DNA from: Pyrococcus horikoshii OT3
GTDB taxonomy: Archaea; Methanobacteriota_B; Thermococci; Thermococcales; Thermococcaceae
Direction: 5' to 3'
DNA: 64,000 bases
Assembly: GCF_000011105.1 (NCBI RefSeq)
Contig: NC_000961.1
Coordinates: 854,662 to 918,661, forward strand
Shown: positions 38,011 to 45,833 of the stretch, piece after piece
Layout: every line of letters starts with the position of its first letter
Numbering within the stretch: position 1 is the first letter of the stretch
Made by a program: the position numbers and the translations under genes
The notes under the pieces: model-generated
Databases searched by the model: none
Seen by the model: only the letters and a program-made list of their open reading frames with translations
Told to the model about the DNA's origin: nothing

Positions 38011-38571
38011 ATCCTCTTTCCTGTTAACATTGAAGAAGCTCTCCCTCCACTCCACGGGCAGTTTCTCAATGCTAATGTAGCAAACGTTAGGTATCTCCCT
38101 TATAGCATCTCCAAGCTTGTACTTCCCCTTTCTTATTCTCTCTCCCAGAATTTCCCTGAACTCCCTGGAGTACGCTGCATGTAGTGGTTCTAGGTACCCA
38201 TTGCTCCATCTTGGCACGCATGCAATTTTCCTTGAATTATTGAATTCTTTAATTATATAATCAATGAATTCTGGAATTAAGGATGGCATATCCCCACCGA
38301 CGACAAGGACTTCCCCCAGGGATAGTGCAGAGTACAAACCGGAGATAGGTCCTATCTCAAGCTCATCTACTATAACCTCATACCCGAACTCTCTCATAAC
38401 TTTCTCGTTATGTGAGGATGCTACTATGACGACCCTCTTAATTAAATTGCATTTCTCAAGTCTGTCAATGGTGTGAAGGATGAGGGGCTTCCCATTAATC
38501 TCAAATAGAAGCTTATCTTCTCCGAACCTTCTACTTTTACCCCCAGCAAGCACCGCTGCTATGAGTTTCAT
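37993..38571 (-). CDS. mobA: Molybdenum cofactor guanylyltransferase MobA-like
   Basis: 192-residue nucleotidyltransferase of the MobA type, which links GMP to molybdopterin. The N-terminal nucleotide-binding loop [24 protein letters not shown] (about 7-30) and the metal-binding GGDMPSL near 92 are characteristic; PLHAAYS near 128 matches the family. The substrate in Pyrococcus is probably tungstopterin. It diverges from the radical SAM gene over a 62-bp promoter region that contains a DtxR-like box. Confidence 0.85.
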   Translation of the reverse strand: MKLIAAVLAGGKSRRFGEDKLLFEINGKPLILHTIDRLEKCNLIKRVVIVASSHNEKVMREFGYEVIVDELEIGPISGLYSALSLGEVLVVGGDMPSLIPEFIDYIIKEFNNSRKIACVPRWSNGYLEPLHAAYSREFREILGERIRKGKYKLGDAIREIPNVCYISIEKLPVEWRESFFNVNRKEDLHIIT

Positions 38572-38606
38572 ATTTCTGTTTTGGTTTGGTCAAGCTTTAA
38601 ATTTAT

Positions 38607-38620
38607 TTAGGCTTACCTAA
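38607..38620. promoter_or_regulatory. DtxR/IdeR-like box TTAGGCTTACCTAA
   Basis: A near-palindromic 14-mer located between a TATA-like CTTTAAATT (about 38595-38603) and the radical SAM ATG at 38634. It differs by one base from the copy at 39594-39607, which equals the last 14 bases of the classical DtxR consensus. Its placement at the expected transcription start is typical of a repressor site. Confidence 0.6.
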
Positions 38621-38633
38621 TCGTGGTGATTAT

Positions 38634-39563
38634 ATGTTAGCTTTCGGTCCCGTGCCTTCAAGGAGGTTGGGGAGGAGCTTAGGGGTTAACAACATTCCGG
38701 CAAAGATATGTTCTTACGCCTGTGTCTACTGCCAGATAGGTAAAACCTTGAAGATGGAAGTTGAAAGAAGGAAGTTCTACGAACCTGAGAGGATATACAA
38801 CGATGTTTCTGCTAAAGTGAAAAGCGGTGAAAGAATAGATTACATAACCTTCGTTCCAGATGGGGAACCCACTCTTGACATTAACCTAGGTAAAGAAGCT
38901 GAAATGCTAAGGGATTTTGGCATTAAACTAGCAATTCTAACAAATTCCTCCTTGATATGGAGGGAAGATGTTAGGGAGGATTTGATGAACTTCGATCTTG
39001 TCTCCCTTAAACTTGACGCTGTAAGCGATGATATCTGGAGGAAGGTAAACAGGCCTCACAAGAGCCTAAGCCTCGAGAAAATCCTTGAGGGAATGCTGGA
39101 TTTCAGGAAAGAGTTCAAGGGGACGATAATTACCGAGACGATGCTCATAAATATAGATTATGGAGAAGAATTGGAGAAAATTGCAACTTTTCTCAAGGAG
39201 TTAAAGCCCGATAAAGCCTACATAGCGATACCGACGAGGCCTCCAGCTGAAAGCTGGGTGAAGCCTGCTAGTGAAGTTATTATAAATAAAGCTTACCAAC
39301 TCTTCTCTGAGGCCCTGGGAGAAGAGAGGGTTGAGTACCTCATAGGTTATGAAGGAAACGCCTTCGCATTCACGGGGAACGTTGAGGAGGATTTGCTAAG
39401 CATAACTGCGGTTCATCCTATGCGGGAGGAAGCCGTGAGGGAGTTGCTTAGAAAAGCTGGTGCATCCTGGGATGTTGTTGAGAAGATGATCAAAGAGGGA
39501 AAGCTGATAGAGCTCGAATACAACGGAAAGAAGTTCTATATGAGGAAACTTGGGAGCAGATGA
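38634..39563 (+). CDS. Radical SAM protein (COG0731-like iron-sulfur oxidoreductase)
   Basis: 309-residue radical SAM enzyme with the cluster motif C26-x3-C30-x2-C33 (KICSYACVYCQ). FGPVPSRRLGRSLG at the N-terminus and YITFVPDGEPTLD near 85, with the usual GE motif for SAM binding, mark a group related to COG0731. The C-terminal part has a short winged-helix-like region (AVHPMREEAVRELLRKAG). Substrate is unknown. A DtxR-like box in its promoter and another before the following MinD-like pair suggest iron-responsive co-regulation with an iron-sulfur assembly module. The ATG follows GTGGTGAT. Confidence 0.85.
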   Translation: MLAFGPVPSRRLGRSLGVNNIPAKICSYACVYCQIGKTLKMEVERRKFYEPERIYNDVSAKVKSGERIDYITFVPDGEPTLDINLGKEAEMLRDFGIKLAILTNSSLIWREDVREDLMNFDLVSLKLDAVSDDIWRKVNRPHKSLSLEKILEGMLDFRKEFKGTIITETMLINIDYGEELEKIATFLKELKPDKAYIAIPTRPPAESWVKPASEVIINKAYQLFSEALGEERVEYLIGYEGNAFAFTGNVEEDLLSITAVHPMREEAVRELLRKAGASWDVVEKMIKEGKLIELEYNGKKFYMRKLGSR

Positions 39564-39565
39564 TA

Positions 39566-39581
39566 TTGTGCATATGCACAA
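39566..39581. promoter_or_regulatory. 16-bp perfect palindrome TTGTGCATATGCACAA (copy 1)
   Basis: Lies directly upstream of the TATA-like TTTAAAAAC (39584-39592) of the MinD-like operon. An identical palindrome occurs at 41665-41680 at the promoter of the small gene after tRNA-Leu. Two identical perfect 16-mers 2.1 kb apart flanking one module strongly suggest a transcription-factor site. I do not recognise the factor. Confidence 0.65.
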
Positions 39582-39593
39582 CGTTTAAAAACG

Positions 39594-39607
39594 TTAGGCT
39601 AACCTAA
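39594..39607. promoter_or_regulatory. DtxR/IdeR-like box TTAGGCTAACCTAA
   Basis: Exactly matches the last 14 bases of the 19-bp DtxR/IdeR consensus. It lies between the TATA box and the predicted start near 39613 of the MinD-like operon, a position that would block transcription. The same box, with one change, precedes the radical SAM gene. Confidence 0.65.
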
Positions 39608-39624
39608 TTCTAGGAGGTGAAGGG

Positions 39625-40485
39625 ATGCAGATAGCGGTGAGCGGCGGAAAAGGAGGGACGGGAAAATCTACAGTTGCAATAAACCTTGCCGTTGAGCTTG
39701 CAAAGAAGTTCAAGCTTGTACTAGCCGATCTCGATGTTGAAGCACCAAACGATCACTTACTCTTGGGAGTTGAGCTTCAGAACGAGAGGGAGGTTCATCA
39801 GTTCATGCCAAAGTTTAACTATTCCAAGTGCATAAAGTGCAGGAAGTGTGCTGAAGCTTGTGAGGAGCACGCGATAGTCACCCTTAGAGATGGAACTCCG
39901 TTCTTAATGCCCACGTTATGTTCAGGTTGCAGGGCCTGTGAGATAGTATGCCCGGTTCCAGGAGCTATCGAGGAAGGTTCCAGGTTAATAGGACACACTT
40001 ATGAAACCTTGACTCCATATGGCTTTACTCTCGTCACGGGAAAATTAAGAGAGGGAGAGGAAAGATCAATGCCCCTAGTAGTGGCCGCGAAGAGGAGGGC
40101 TAAGGAACTTAAGTGGGATCTCCTAATTGTTGATACTGCTGCTGGTACCGGAAATACCGTTTCGAAGGCCATTGAAGGTTCTCAACTTTTGATAGCTGTT
40201 ACCGAACCGACTCCCCTGGGAATTCATGACACTGAGCTAATCCTTAAGCTTGGAGAGCTTATGAGGATAGAAACTTGGATTGTGATAAACAGGTCAGACT
40301 TGGGGGATGTAAAAGAAGTTTATAGGAGAGCGAAGAAGTACAATGCTGAGGTTATAGCGGAAATTCCTTACAGCGAAAACATAGTGAAAACTTACGTGGC
40401 TGGAAAGCCGATAGTAACTACTGATTACCCAGAGGCCGGAATATTTAGGGAGATCGCTGAGAAGGTTTATGAATTCCTGAGGTGA
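39625..40485 (+). CDS. MinD-like P-loop ATPase with inserted 2x[4Fe-4S] ferredoxin domain (1)
   Basis: 286-residue ATPase of the Mrp/MinD superfamily with a bacterial-ferredoxin insert. Walker A GKGGTGKST is at 8-16, DLDVEAPNDH near 36-45 follows, and the insert has two clusters (C69/C72/C75/C79 and C99/C102/C105/C109-Pro). LLIVDTAAGTGNTVS near 177 is the Walker B/switch region. Such pairs occur in anaerobes next to NifX/NifB-like and small metal-binding proteins and are thought to handle iron-sulfur or metal clusters. The ATG has an AGGAGGTGAA site. The second ATPase follows with overlap, so they probably work as a heterodimer. Confidence 0.85.
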   Translation: MQIAVSGGKGGTGKSTVAINLAVELAKKFKLVLADLDVEAPNDHLLLGVELQNEREVHQFMPKFNYSKCIKCRKCAEACEEHAIVTLRDGTPFLMPTLCSGCRACEIVCPVPGAIEEGSRLIGHTYETLTPYGFTLVTGKLREGEERSMPLVVAAKRRAKELKWDLLIVDTAAGTGNTVSKAIEGSQLLIAVTEPTPLGIHDTELILKLGELMRIETWIVINRSDLGDVKEVYRRAKKYNAEVIAEIPYSENIVKTYVAGKPIVTTDYPEAGIFREIAEKVYEFLR

Positions 40486-40490
40486 TGAAA

Positions 40491-41384
40491 ATGCAAGTGG
40501 TTATAGCGAGCGGTAAAGGAGGCGTTGGGAAGAGTTCAATAACGGCTTCCCTTCTGTATCTGTTGAAGGATGAGTACAAGTTAATAGCTGTAGATGCAGA
40601 TGCCGAAGCTCCAAATCTAGGTCTCCTACTTGGAGTAACCGAATGGGAAATTGAGAGAGAACATATTGGAGCTAAAATAGCTAGGATAAACCCAGAGAGT
40701 TGTATAAGGTGTGGCCTTTGCCAAATGAGGTGCCCCTACGAATGCATATACGTTGATGAGGAAGGAAACTACGTTGTTAATGAGCTCACCTGTGAAGGAT
40801 GCAACGTTTGTGGGCTGGTCTGTCCAGTTCCTGGGACGATAACTCTTGAGGAAGTTCGCTCTGGAATAATAAGGAAAGCTACAACAAAGTATGGCTTTCC
40901 AATAATCTCCGCTCAGCTTGACGTTGGAAAGCCTGAGAGTGGAAAGCTCGTCACTGAGGAGAAGGAATGGGCCAGTAAAATCATGAAGGAAGAGGGGTTA
41001 GAGCATATGATCGTTGATTCAGCAGCAGGAATAGGGTGTCAGGTCATAGCGAGCGTTGGGGGTGCGGATGTTGCAATACTCATAGCTGAGCCAACTCCAG
41101 CTTCCCTAAGCGACGTTCAGAGAGTTTACAAGGTTGTCCAACACTTTAGGGAACCTGCTTACTTAATAATAAACAAAGCCGACATAAATCCGGGATTCAC
41201 TAAGCTAAGGGAATGGGCCGAGAGCGAGGGGATTCCGATACTGGGTGAGGTTCCATATGACTCATCCATTCCCAGGAGCATGTCTATGCTTAAGCCATTC
41301 GTAGAGGCATTTCCCGACTCAAAGGCTTCGGAAGCAATTAGAGGGATAGCTGAGAGAATAAAAGAGGAGATACTCAAAGGTTGA
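40491..41384 (+). CDS. MinD-like P-loop ATPase with inserted 2x[4Fe-4S] ferredoxin domain (2)
   Basis: 297-residue partner of the preceding ATPase. Walker A GKGGVGKSS is at 8-16. The ferredoxin insert has C71/C74/C77/C81 and C101/C104/C107/C111, and MIVDSAAGIGCQV near 180 matches the switch region. I chose ATG 40491, five bases after GGTGA; the ATG at 40485 overlapping the upstream stop (TGATG) is equally possible. Coupled translation with the first ATPase is clear. The nucleotide-binding lysine and both clusters are intact, so it should be active. Confidence 0.85.
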   Translation: MQVVIASGKGGVGKSSITASLLYLLKDEYKLIAVDADAEAPNLGLLLGVTEWEIEREHIGAKIARINPESCIRCGLCQMRCPYECIYVDEEGNYVVNELTCEGCNVCGLVCPVPGTITLEEVRSGIIRKATTKYGFPIISAQLDVGKPESGKLVTEEKEWASKIMKEEGLEHMIVDSAAGIGCQVIASVGGADVAILIAEPTPASLSDVQRVYKVVQHFREPAYLIINKADINPGFTKLREWAESEGIPILGEVPYDSSIPRSMSMLKPFVEAFPDSKASEAIRGIAERIKEEILKG

Positions 41385-41427
41385 CCTCGAAACTTTTATA
41401 AATTCCTTTATTTGTAAATCGTCTTGA

Positions 41428-41515
41428 GCGGGGGTTGCCGAGCCTGGTCAAAGGCGCGGGATTCAGGGTCCCGTCCCGTAGGGGTTCCGGGGTTCAAATC
41501 CCCGCCCCCGCACCA
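41428..41515 (+). tRNA. tRNA-Leu (anticodon CAG)
   Basis: 88-base class II tRNA. Acceptor stem GCGGGGG pairs with CCCCCGC; the anticodon stem GGGA/TCCC encloses TTCAGGG with anticodon CAG. A long variable arm (around CCCGTAGGGG) precedes the T-arm CGGGGTTCAAATCCCCG. The CCA end is encoded (41513-41515). A TATA-like CTTTTATAAA near 41392-41401 lies about 30 bp upstream, and a T-rich stretch follows. No intron is seen. Confidence 0.96.
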
Positions 41516-41663
41516 CTTAAATTTTCTTATACCAACTCTCTTTGTTATGAAGTCCTGTTTTTGATCCTTATATGCATTGTAAAAGTGAAGACCTTGTATA
41601 TCTTAACTAAACCCCCATCTAACATCTAAATTACCCAAAACTGCTTAATAAATTTATAAGATT

Positions 41664-41681
41664 TTTGTGCATATGCACAAA
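41664..41681. promoter_or_regulatory. 18-bp perfect palindrome TTTGTGCATATGCACAAA (copy 2)
   Basis: Contains the identical 16-mer found at 39566-39581. Here it lies just downstream of a TATA-like AATTTATAAG (41651-41660), across the predicted start, and about 12 bp before the ATG of the small interrupted gene. That is a repressor-like position, unlike copy 1, which is upstream of its TATA box. Confidence 0.65.
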
Positions 41682-41692
41682 TAGTGACGTTC

Positions 41693-41881
41693 ATGCCAAG
41701 GGGATGGGGAAGAGGAAGAAGATGGTTTGGTAGGGGCTGAAGGTTTGCTCCCTAGGGTTCATGGCCAGGTAGAGGGCTATTTAGCTATCTGCCACCATGG
41801 CAGAGGCCGGGATGGATATATGGAAGGCCCTCCTGGAGGCGTGCTTATGCGCTAGCTTATTATCCTTTGCTATGGATTTGA
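41693..41881 (+). pseudogene. Small Trp/Gly/Arg-rich protein gene with in-frame TGA and TAG
   Basis: One continuous frame from ATG 41693 to TGA 41879 encodes 62 positions: MPRGWGRGRRWFGRG, then TGA (41738-41740), RFAP, TAG (41753-41755), then GSWPGRGLFSYLPPWQRPG and a Tyr/Trp-rich tail. It resembles the small MPRGWGRGRGW-type proteins that sit beside NifX/MinD-like genes in Thermococcales (recall). No frameshift is needed; only the two stops interrupt it, and both could come from TGG by a single change. It has its own TATA box and the palindromic site. Either a pseudogene or stop-codon readthrough. Confidence 0.6.
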
Positions 41882-41923
41882 GTAATAGCCTGTTAAAGAA
41901 TGGGGACATATTCGTCGGGAAGT

Positions 41924-42430
41924 CTAAATTCCTAAGAATTCGCAAAGGAGCCTGAAAAATTTAGTTACTTTGCTGTTTGGAGTTATCAGGTGATAAAGGA
42001 CTAGCTCATCCTTAACCTCATCACTCTTAAATTTCTCTGGTAGTTCGCTGAATGATTTTACTCTTTTAAGAATCCTTATTACTTCCCATCCATTGGGGAT
42101 CAACCTATTAAAATATTCTCCCAGCCACTCCTCATTGATTTTCCTAACGAACAACTCGCCCTCTCGCGAGAGGCGATAGTAAGTGTGATGCTTGTGTACT
42201 TCAAAAGCTTTCTTAAACTTCGCTCTACTCCTCTTTATTGTGCTCCCTGAATCTCGCTCTATTAATCCAATTTCAATGAGATCCTTTATAGCATCCTCAA
42301 TGAGGGGAAGAGGTAGTTTACTCATCCTTGCCATCATCTTGGCATAGTCCACACTAGCTTTCTTTAGATGAACTAAGATATAAAGGTGAATTGGAAGAAG
42401 TTTAAGTTTTTGATAATGCTCTCTTCCCAT
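41924..42430 (-). CDS. DUF2250-type winged-helix protein
   Basis: 168-residue basic protein with an N-terminal winged helix. LYILVHLKKASVDYAKMMARMSKLPLPLIEDAIKDLIEIGLIERD (about 17-60) gives helix-turn-helix plus wing. Then come HKHHTYYRLSREGELFVR and a C-terminal helical part. It resembles the archaeal DUF2250 family, presumed DNA-binding. The ATG follows GAGGGG and is preceded by a TATA-like CTTATAAACG near 42467-42476. Its position beside the MinD-like module makes it a candidate for the factor that binds the nearby palindromes, but that is speculation. Confidence 0.6.
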   Translation of the reverse strand: MGREHYQKLKLLPIHLYILVHLKKASVDYAKMMARMSKLPLPLIEDAIKDLIEIGLIERDSGSTIKRSRAKFKKAFEVHKHHTYYRLSREGELFVRKINEEWLGEYFNRLIPNGWEVIRILKRVKSFSELPEKFKSDEVKDELVLYHLITPNSKVTKFFRLLCEFLGI

Positions 42431-42636
42431 ATTTTCCCCTCATCTTCAAATTCTCTACTTTCCTTTCTTATAAACGTTGGTAGGTAACAGTGGAAATCTC
42501 AGAATCATCTATGTTCGAGTTTTTCTATTTCACATTATTGTTGGCAACGTTCTTGGTGAAATTGCTGTCATTGCGGCAACCATACTAAGAATAAGACTAA
42601 TATTAAAGGCTCTAGGACTTATGTGAGGGATGAAAA
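42431..42636. other. Intergenic region with possible hydrophobic coding remnant
   Basis: Contains the promoter of the DUF2250 gene on the minus strand. On the plus strand, 42510-42623, two overlapping frames are hydrophobic (for example HIIVGNVLGEIAVIAATIL). Neither has a ribosome site or a recognisable family. They may be the end of a lost membrane-protein gene. Confidence 0.25.
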
Positions 42637-43353
42637 GTGTACGGGTGGAGGAGAAGGATAGGATTGATAGTCCCATCCTCTAATACAACAATGGAGCCTG
42701 AATTTTGGAAGATGGCCCCTGAGGGAGTGTCAATACACACCGCAAGAATGAGGCTGAGGGAGGTTACCGAGGAAAGTCTACTTGAGATGGAGAGACACGC
42801 CAAGGATGCAGCACTTGAGCTTGCGGATGCTGAGGTTGATGTAATAGTCTACGGTTGCACGTCGGGGAGTCTAATTAAGGGGAAGGGGTATGACAAGGAG
42901 ATAGCAAAGAACCTTGAAGAGGCTTCAGGAATTAAAACGATAACGACTTCCACCGCTGTTTTAAATGCCCTAAATACCTTGGATATCCAAAAGGTTGTTG
43001 TAGCGACTCCATACATAGATTCCGTGAATGAAAGGGAGAAAGAATTCCTCGAAGCAAATGGAATTGAGGTGCTAAGGATTAAGGGGTTAGGAATAGTCAA
43101 GAATACTGAGATAGGAAGACAAGAACCATGGGTTGCTTATAAGTTAGCTTTGGAGGTTTACACTCCCGAAGCAGATGGATTGTTTATTAGTTGCACGAAC
43201 TTTAGAACAATTGAAATTATAGACAAGCTTGAAGTTGAGCTTGGAGTACCCGTGGTTACGAGCAATCAAGCTACCATGTGGTACGCACTTAAAACTATGA
43301 AAGTTAAGGAGAAGTATGATATGTATGGAACGCTCTTAAAAGAGAAACTGTAA
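42637..43353 (+). CDS. Asp/Glu racemase-superfamily protein (maleate isomerase-like)
   Basis: 238-residue member of the maleate cis-trans isomerase/arylmalonate decarboxylase branch of the Asp/Glu racemase superfamily. [18 protein letters not shown] at the N-terminus and two candidate catalytic cysteines, in VYGCTSGS near 72 and FISCTNFR near 184, are in the expected places. The start is GTG 42637; in-frame TGA lies two codons upstream and GTGAGGGA serves as ribosome site. It ends 11 bp before pxpA, so it is likely the first gene of the 5-oxoprolinase operon. A role in isomerising a related acid or 5-oxoproline is inferred from context only. Confidence 0.75.
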   Translation: MYGWRRRIGLIVPSSNTTMEPEFWKMAPEGVSIHTARMRLREVTEESLLEMERHAKDAALELADAEVDVIVYGCTSGSLIKGKGYDKEIAKNLEEASGIKTITTSTAVLNALNTLDIQKVVVATPYIDSVNEREKEFLEANGIEVLRIKGLGIVKNTEIGRQEPWVAYKLALEVYTPEADGLFISCTNFRTIEIIDKLEVELGVPVVTSNQATMWYALKTMKVKEKYDMYGTLLKEKL

Positions 43354-43364
43354 GGGGGATAAGT

Positions 43365-44132
43365 ATGAGGGTTGATCTGAATTCAGACCTCGGTGAAAGT
43401 TTTGGAAGGTACAAGCTTGGTTTAGATGAAGAAGTAATGAAGTACATCACCTCGGCGAACGTGGCTTGTGGTTGGCATGCTGGGGATCCCCTAGTTATGA
43501 GGAAAACAGTTAGACTAGCCAAGGAGAATGATGTTCAAGTTGGAGCACACCCAGGATATCCCGACTTAATGGGCTTCGGGAGGAGGTATATGAAGCTGAC
43601 CCCGGAAGAAGCTAGGAACTACATCCTTTATCAAGTCGGTGCATTGTATGCATTTGCCAAAGCTGAGGGGCTCGAGTTGCAACACGTCAAGCCCCATGGG
43701 GCACTATATAATGCCATGGTCAAGGAGGAAGACTTAGCTAGAGCTGTTATAGAGGGAATACTCGATTTTGATAAGGATCTAATCCTCGTAACGCTCTCTA
43801 ATTCTAGAGTAGCAGATATTGCTGAGGAGATGGGGCTTAAGGTAGCCCACGAAGTGTTCGCTGATAGGGCCTACAATCCAGACGGTACCCTAGTTCCCAG
43901 GGGAAGACCAGGGGCCGTTATAGAGGATAAGGAAGAGATAGCTGAAAGGGTAATTTCAATGGTTAAAGATGGGGGAATTAGAGCGATAAATGGAGAGTGG
44001 GTGGATCTTAAGGTTGACACGATATGCGTTCACGGGGACAATCCAAAAGCTGTAGAGATAACATCCTACATAAGGAAAGTTCTGGAAGAGGAGGGAGTTA
44101 AGATAGTTCCGATGAAGGAATTCATTAGGTGA
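43365..44132 (+). CDS. pxpA: 5-oxoprolinase subunit PxpA (LamB/YcsF family)
   Basis: 255-residue subunit of the prokaryotic ATP-dependent 5-oxoprolinase PxpABC, which opens 5-oxoproline (pyroglutamate), a spontaneous breakdown product of glutamine, to glutamate. Family signatures are [16 protein letters not shown] at the N-terminus, [12 protein letters not shown] near 34-45, [16 protein letters not shown] near 61-76, [10 protein letters not shown] near 106, and [18 protein letters not shown] near 165. Length is normal. Genes for B and C follow immediately. GGGGGATAAG precedes the start. Confidence 0.93.
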   Translation: MRVDLNSDLGESFGRYKLGLDEEVMKYITSANVACGWHAGDPLVMRKTVRLAKENDVQVGAHPGYPDLMGFGRRYMKLTPEEARNYILYQVGALYAFAKAEGLELQHVKPHGALYNAMVKEEDLARAVIEGILDFDKDLILVTLSNSRVADIAEEMGLKVAHEVFADRAYNPDGTLVPRGRPGAVIEDKEEIAERVISMVKDGGIRAINGEWVDLKVDTICVHGDNPKAVEITSYIRKVLEEEGVKIVPMKEFIR

Positions 44133-44138
44133 AGTCCA

Positions 44139-44816
44139 ATGATAATAAAGCCGGCCGGAGACTCTGCCTTTTTAATTTCTTTTGGAGATGAAATAAGCGA
44201 AGAGATAAACGATAGGGTTCACTCTCTCGCAAAAGCTATAGAAAAAGAGTCACCAGAATGGCTAGTTGAATTAGTTCCAGCGTACTCCTCCCTCCTCGTG
44301 ATTTATGATCCATTAAAAGCTAGCTACGAAGAGGTTGAATCATACTTAAAGAGGATATCAGCTCGAGAAGTTGAGAGGATAAAGGGAAAGACCATTGAGA
44401 TTCCAGTTGCATATGGCGGTGAGTTCGGCCCAGATATAGAGTTCGTAGCTCAATATAACGGGTTGAGCGTTGATGATGTAATTGAGATCCACTCAAAACC
44501 ACTTTACAGGGTCTACTTCCTGGGTTTCCTTCCTGGCTTTGCTTATCTTGGGGGTATGGATGAGAGGATAGCAACGCCAAGGCTTGAGAAGCCCCGCTTG
44601 AAGGTTCCAGCAGGAAGCGTTGGAATAGCTGGAAAGCAGACCGGATGGTATGCAATAGAGAGCCCAGGAGGATGGAGGATAATCGGAAGGATTCCTTTGA
44701 GAACCTTTAACCCAGGGAAAGTTCCCCCGAGCATAGTTCTTCCTGGGGACTATGTGAAGTTCGTTCCAATAGATGAAAAGGAGTTCTGGGAAATATATGG
44801 GAGGGAATGGGAATGA
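44139..44816 (+). CDS. pxpB: 5-oxoprolinase subunit PxpB (KipI-like)
   Basis: 225-residue subunit B of 5-oxoprolinase, also known from Bacillus as the kinase-inhibitor-like KipI. The cyclophilin-like C-terminal domain carries YRVYFLGFLPGFAYLGG near 125-141, TPRLEKPRLKVPAGSVGIAG-type region near 147-166 and the GGWRIIGRIPLRTF stretch near 176. It begins 6 bp after pxpA and overlaps pxpC, so the three are translated together. Confidence 0.92.
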   Translation: MIIKPAGDSAFLISFGDEISEEINDRVHSLAKAIEKESPEWLVELVPAYSSLLVIYDPLKASYEEVESYLKRISAREVERIKGKTIEIPVAYGGEFGPDIEFVAQYNGLSVDDVIEIHSKPLYRVYFLGFLPGFAYLGGMDERIATPRLEKPRLKVPAGSVGIAGKQTGWYAIESPGGWRIIGRIPLRTFNPGKVPPSIVLPGDYVKFVPIDEKEFWEIYGREWE

Positions 44817-45802
44817 TAGAAATAATATCAGCTCCTTCTCCCCTTTTAATTCAGGATCTAGGGAGGAGGGGGTATCTAAAGTACGGTGTTCCTAAGTCTG
44901 GGGTCATGGATGAAGTCTCTGCAAGGCTTGCAAATTATCTCGTTGGTAATCCTGATGATTCTCCACTGCTTGAGTTCACGTTAGTGGGGCCTACGATAAG
45001 GTTTAATTCTTCAGCAGTATTCGCGGTAGCTGGGGATGTAGACGTTTACCTTAACGATGTCAAAATAGAGCCTTGGAGAAGCTATTGGGCTAAAAGGGGA
45101 GACATCTTAAGGGTTGGAATGCTGAAATCAGGTATGTATGGGTACATAGCCTTTGCCGGTGGAATAGAGTGTGATAGGATACTTGGAAGTTGCTCAACTT
45201 ATTTAAGGGCTAATTTTGGGAAACCTTTAAAGCCAGGAGATAAGCTTAAGCTAGGTTACGCAATCTTAACGGAAAAGGTTGGGAAATCCTTACCTGAAGA
45301 GTTCATTCCAAAGTATGGAAAAGAGATAAGGGTAATTCTTGGCCCGAACCTTGAGAACTTCACTAGGAATGGTATCGAGACTTTCTTAATATCCGAGTAC
45401 GTTGTAACGAAAGAATCCGACAGGATGGGTTATCGTTTGGATGGTCCCAGGATAGAGCATTCCGATAAGGGTGCTGATATAATAACCGAAGCAATCCCCT
45501 TGGGCTCGATTCAAGTTCCAGCTAATGGGAAACCTATTGTGATGCTCGCGGATGCTCAAACCACCGGGGGTTACGCTAAGATAGCTGTGGTCTCCAAGGT
45601 TGATCTCCCAGCGATCGCTCAGAAGAGGCCTGGGGAGAAAGTGAAGTTTAGGGAAATTAGCGTGAAAGAAGCTCAGGAGCTTTTAAAGGCTAGGGAAAGA
45701 ACTATGAAAGCTCTAAGAAAGGCCTTAACTGCCGAAGGTAACCTGTTCAGGATCAAGATCAAGGATTTTGAAGGATTGATTTTTGCATACACCGACGAAT
45801 AA
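44813..45802 (+). CDS. pxpC: 5-oxoprolinase subunit PxpC (KipA-like, biotin-dependent-carboxylase fold)
   Basis: 329-residue subunit C, related to the C-terminal half of urea amidolyase and KipA. PSPLLIQDLGRRGYLKYGVPKSGVMD near the N-terminus is the family signature; SDRMGYRLDGP near 203 and GSIQVPANGKPIVMLADAQTTGGYAKI near 228-254 are also conserved. I start at ATG 44813, which overlaps the pxpB stop (ATGA) with GGAGGG upstream; ATG 44807 is possible. Its end comes 31 bp before the DUF424 start, with the DUF424 promoter at its 3' end. Confidence 0.92.
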   Translation: MIEIISAPSPLLIQDLGRRGYLKYGVPKSGVMDEVSARLANYLVGNPDDSPLLEFTLVGPTIRFNSSAVFAVAGDVDVYLNDVKIEPWRSYWAKRGDILRVGMLKSGMYGYIAFAGGIECDRILGSCSTYLRANFGKPLKPGDKLKLGYAILTEKVGKSLPEEFIPKYGKEIRVILGPNLENFTRNGIETFLISEYVVTKESDRMGYRLDGPRIEHSDKGADIITEAIPLGSIQVPANGKPIVMLADAQTTGGYAKIAVVSKVDLPAIAQKRPGEKVKFREISVKEAQELLKARERTMKALRKALTAEGNLFRIKIKDFEGLIFAYTDE

Positions 45803-45833
45803 CTTAAAAGGGATAAGACTAAGCAAAGTCGAG

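Noticed and set aside
41738-41740. Selenocysteine at the TGA of the small Trp-rich gene
   Set aside because: A TAG follows five codons later, the likely ancestral codon is Trp, and no selenocysteine-insertion-like structure is evident.
42849-43100. Minus-strand frames within the pxp operon and other long antisense frames in core genes
   Set aside because: They mirror the third-position bias of well-identified genes on the opposite strand and have no ribosome sites or recognisable domains.
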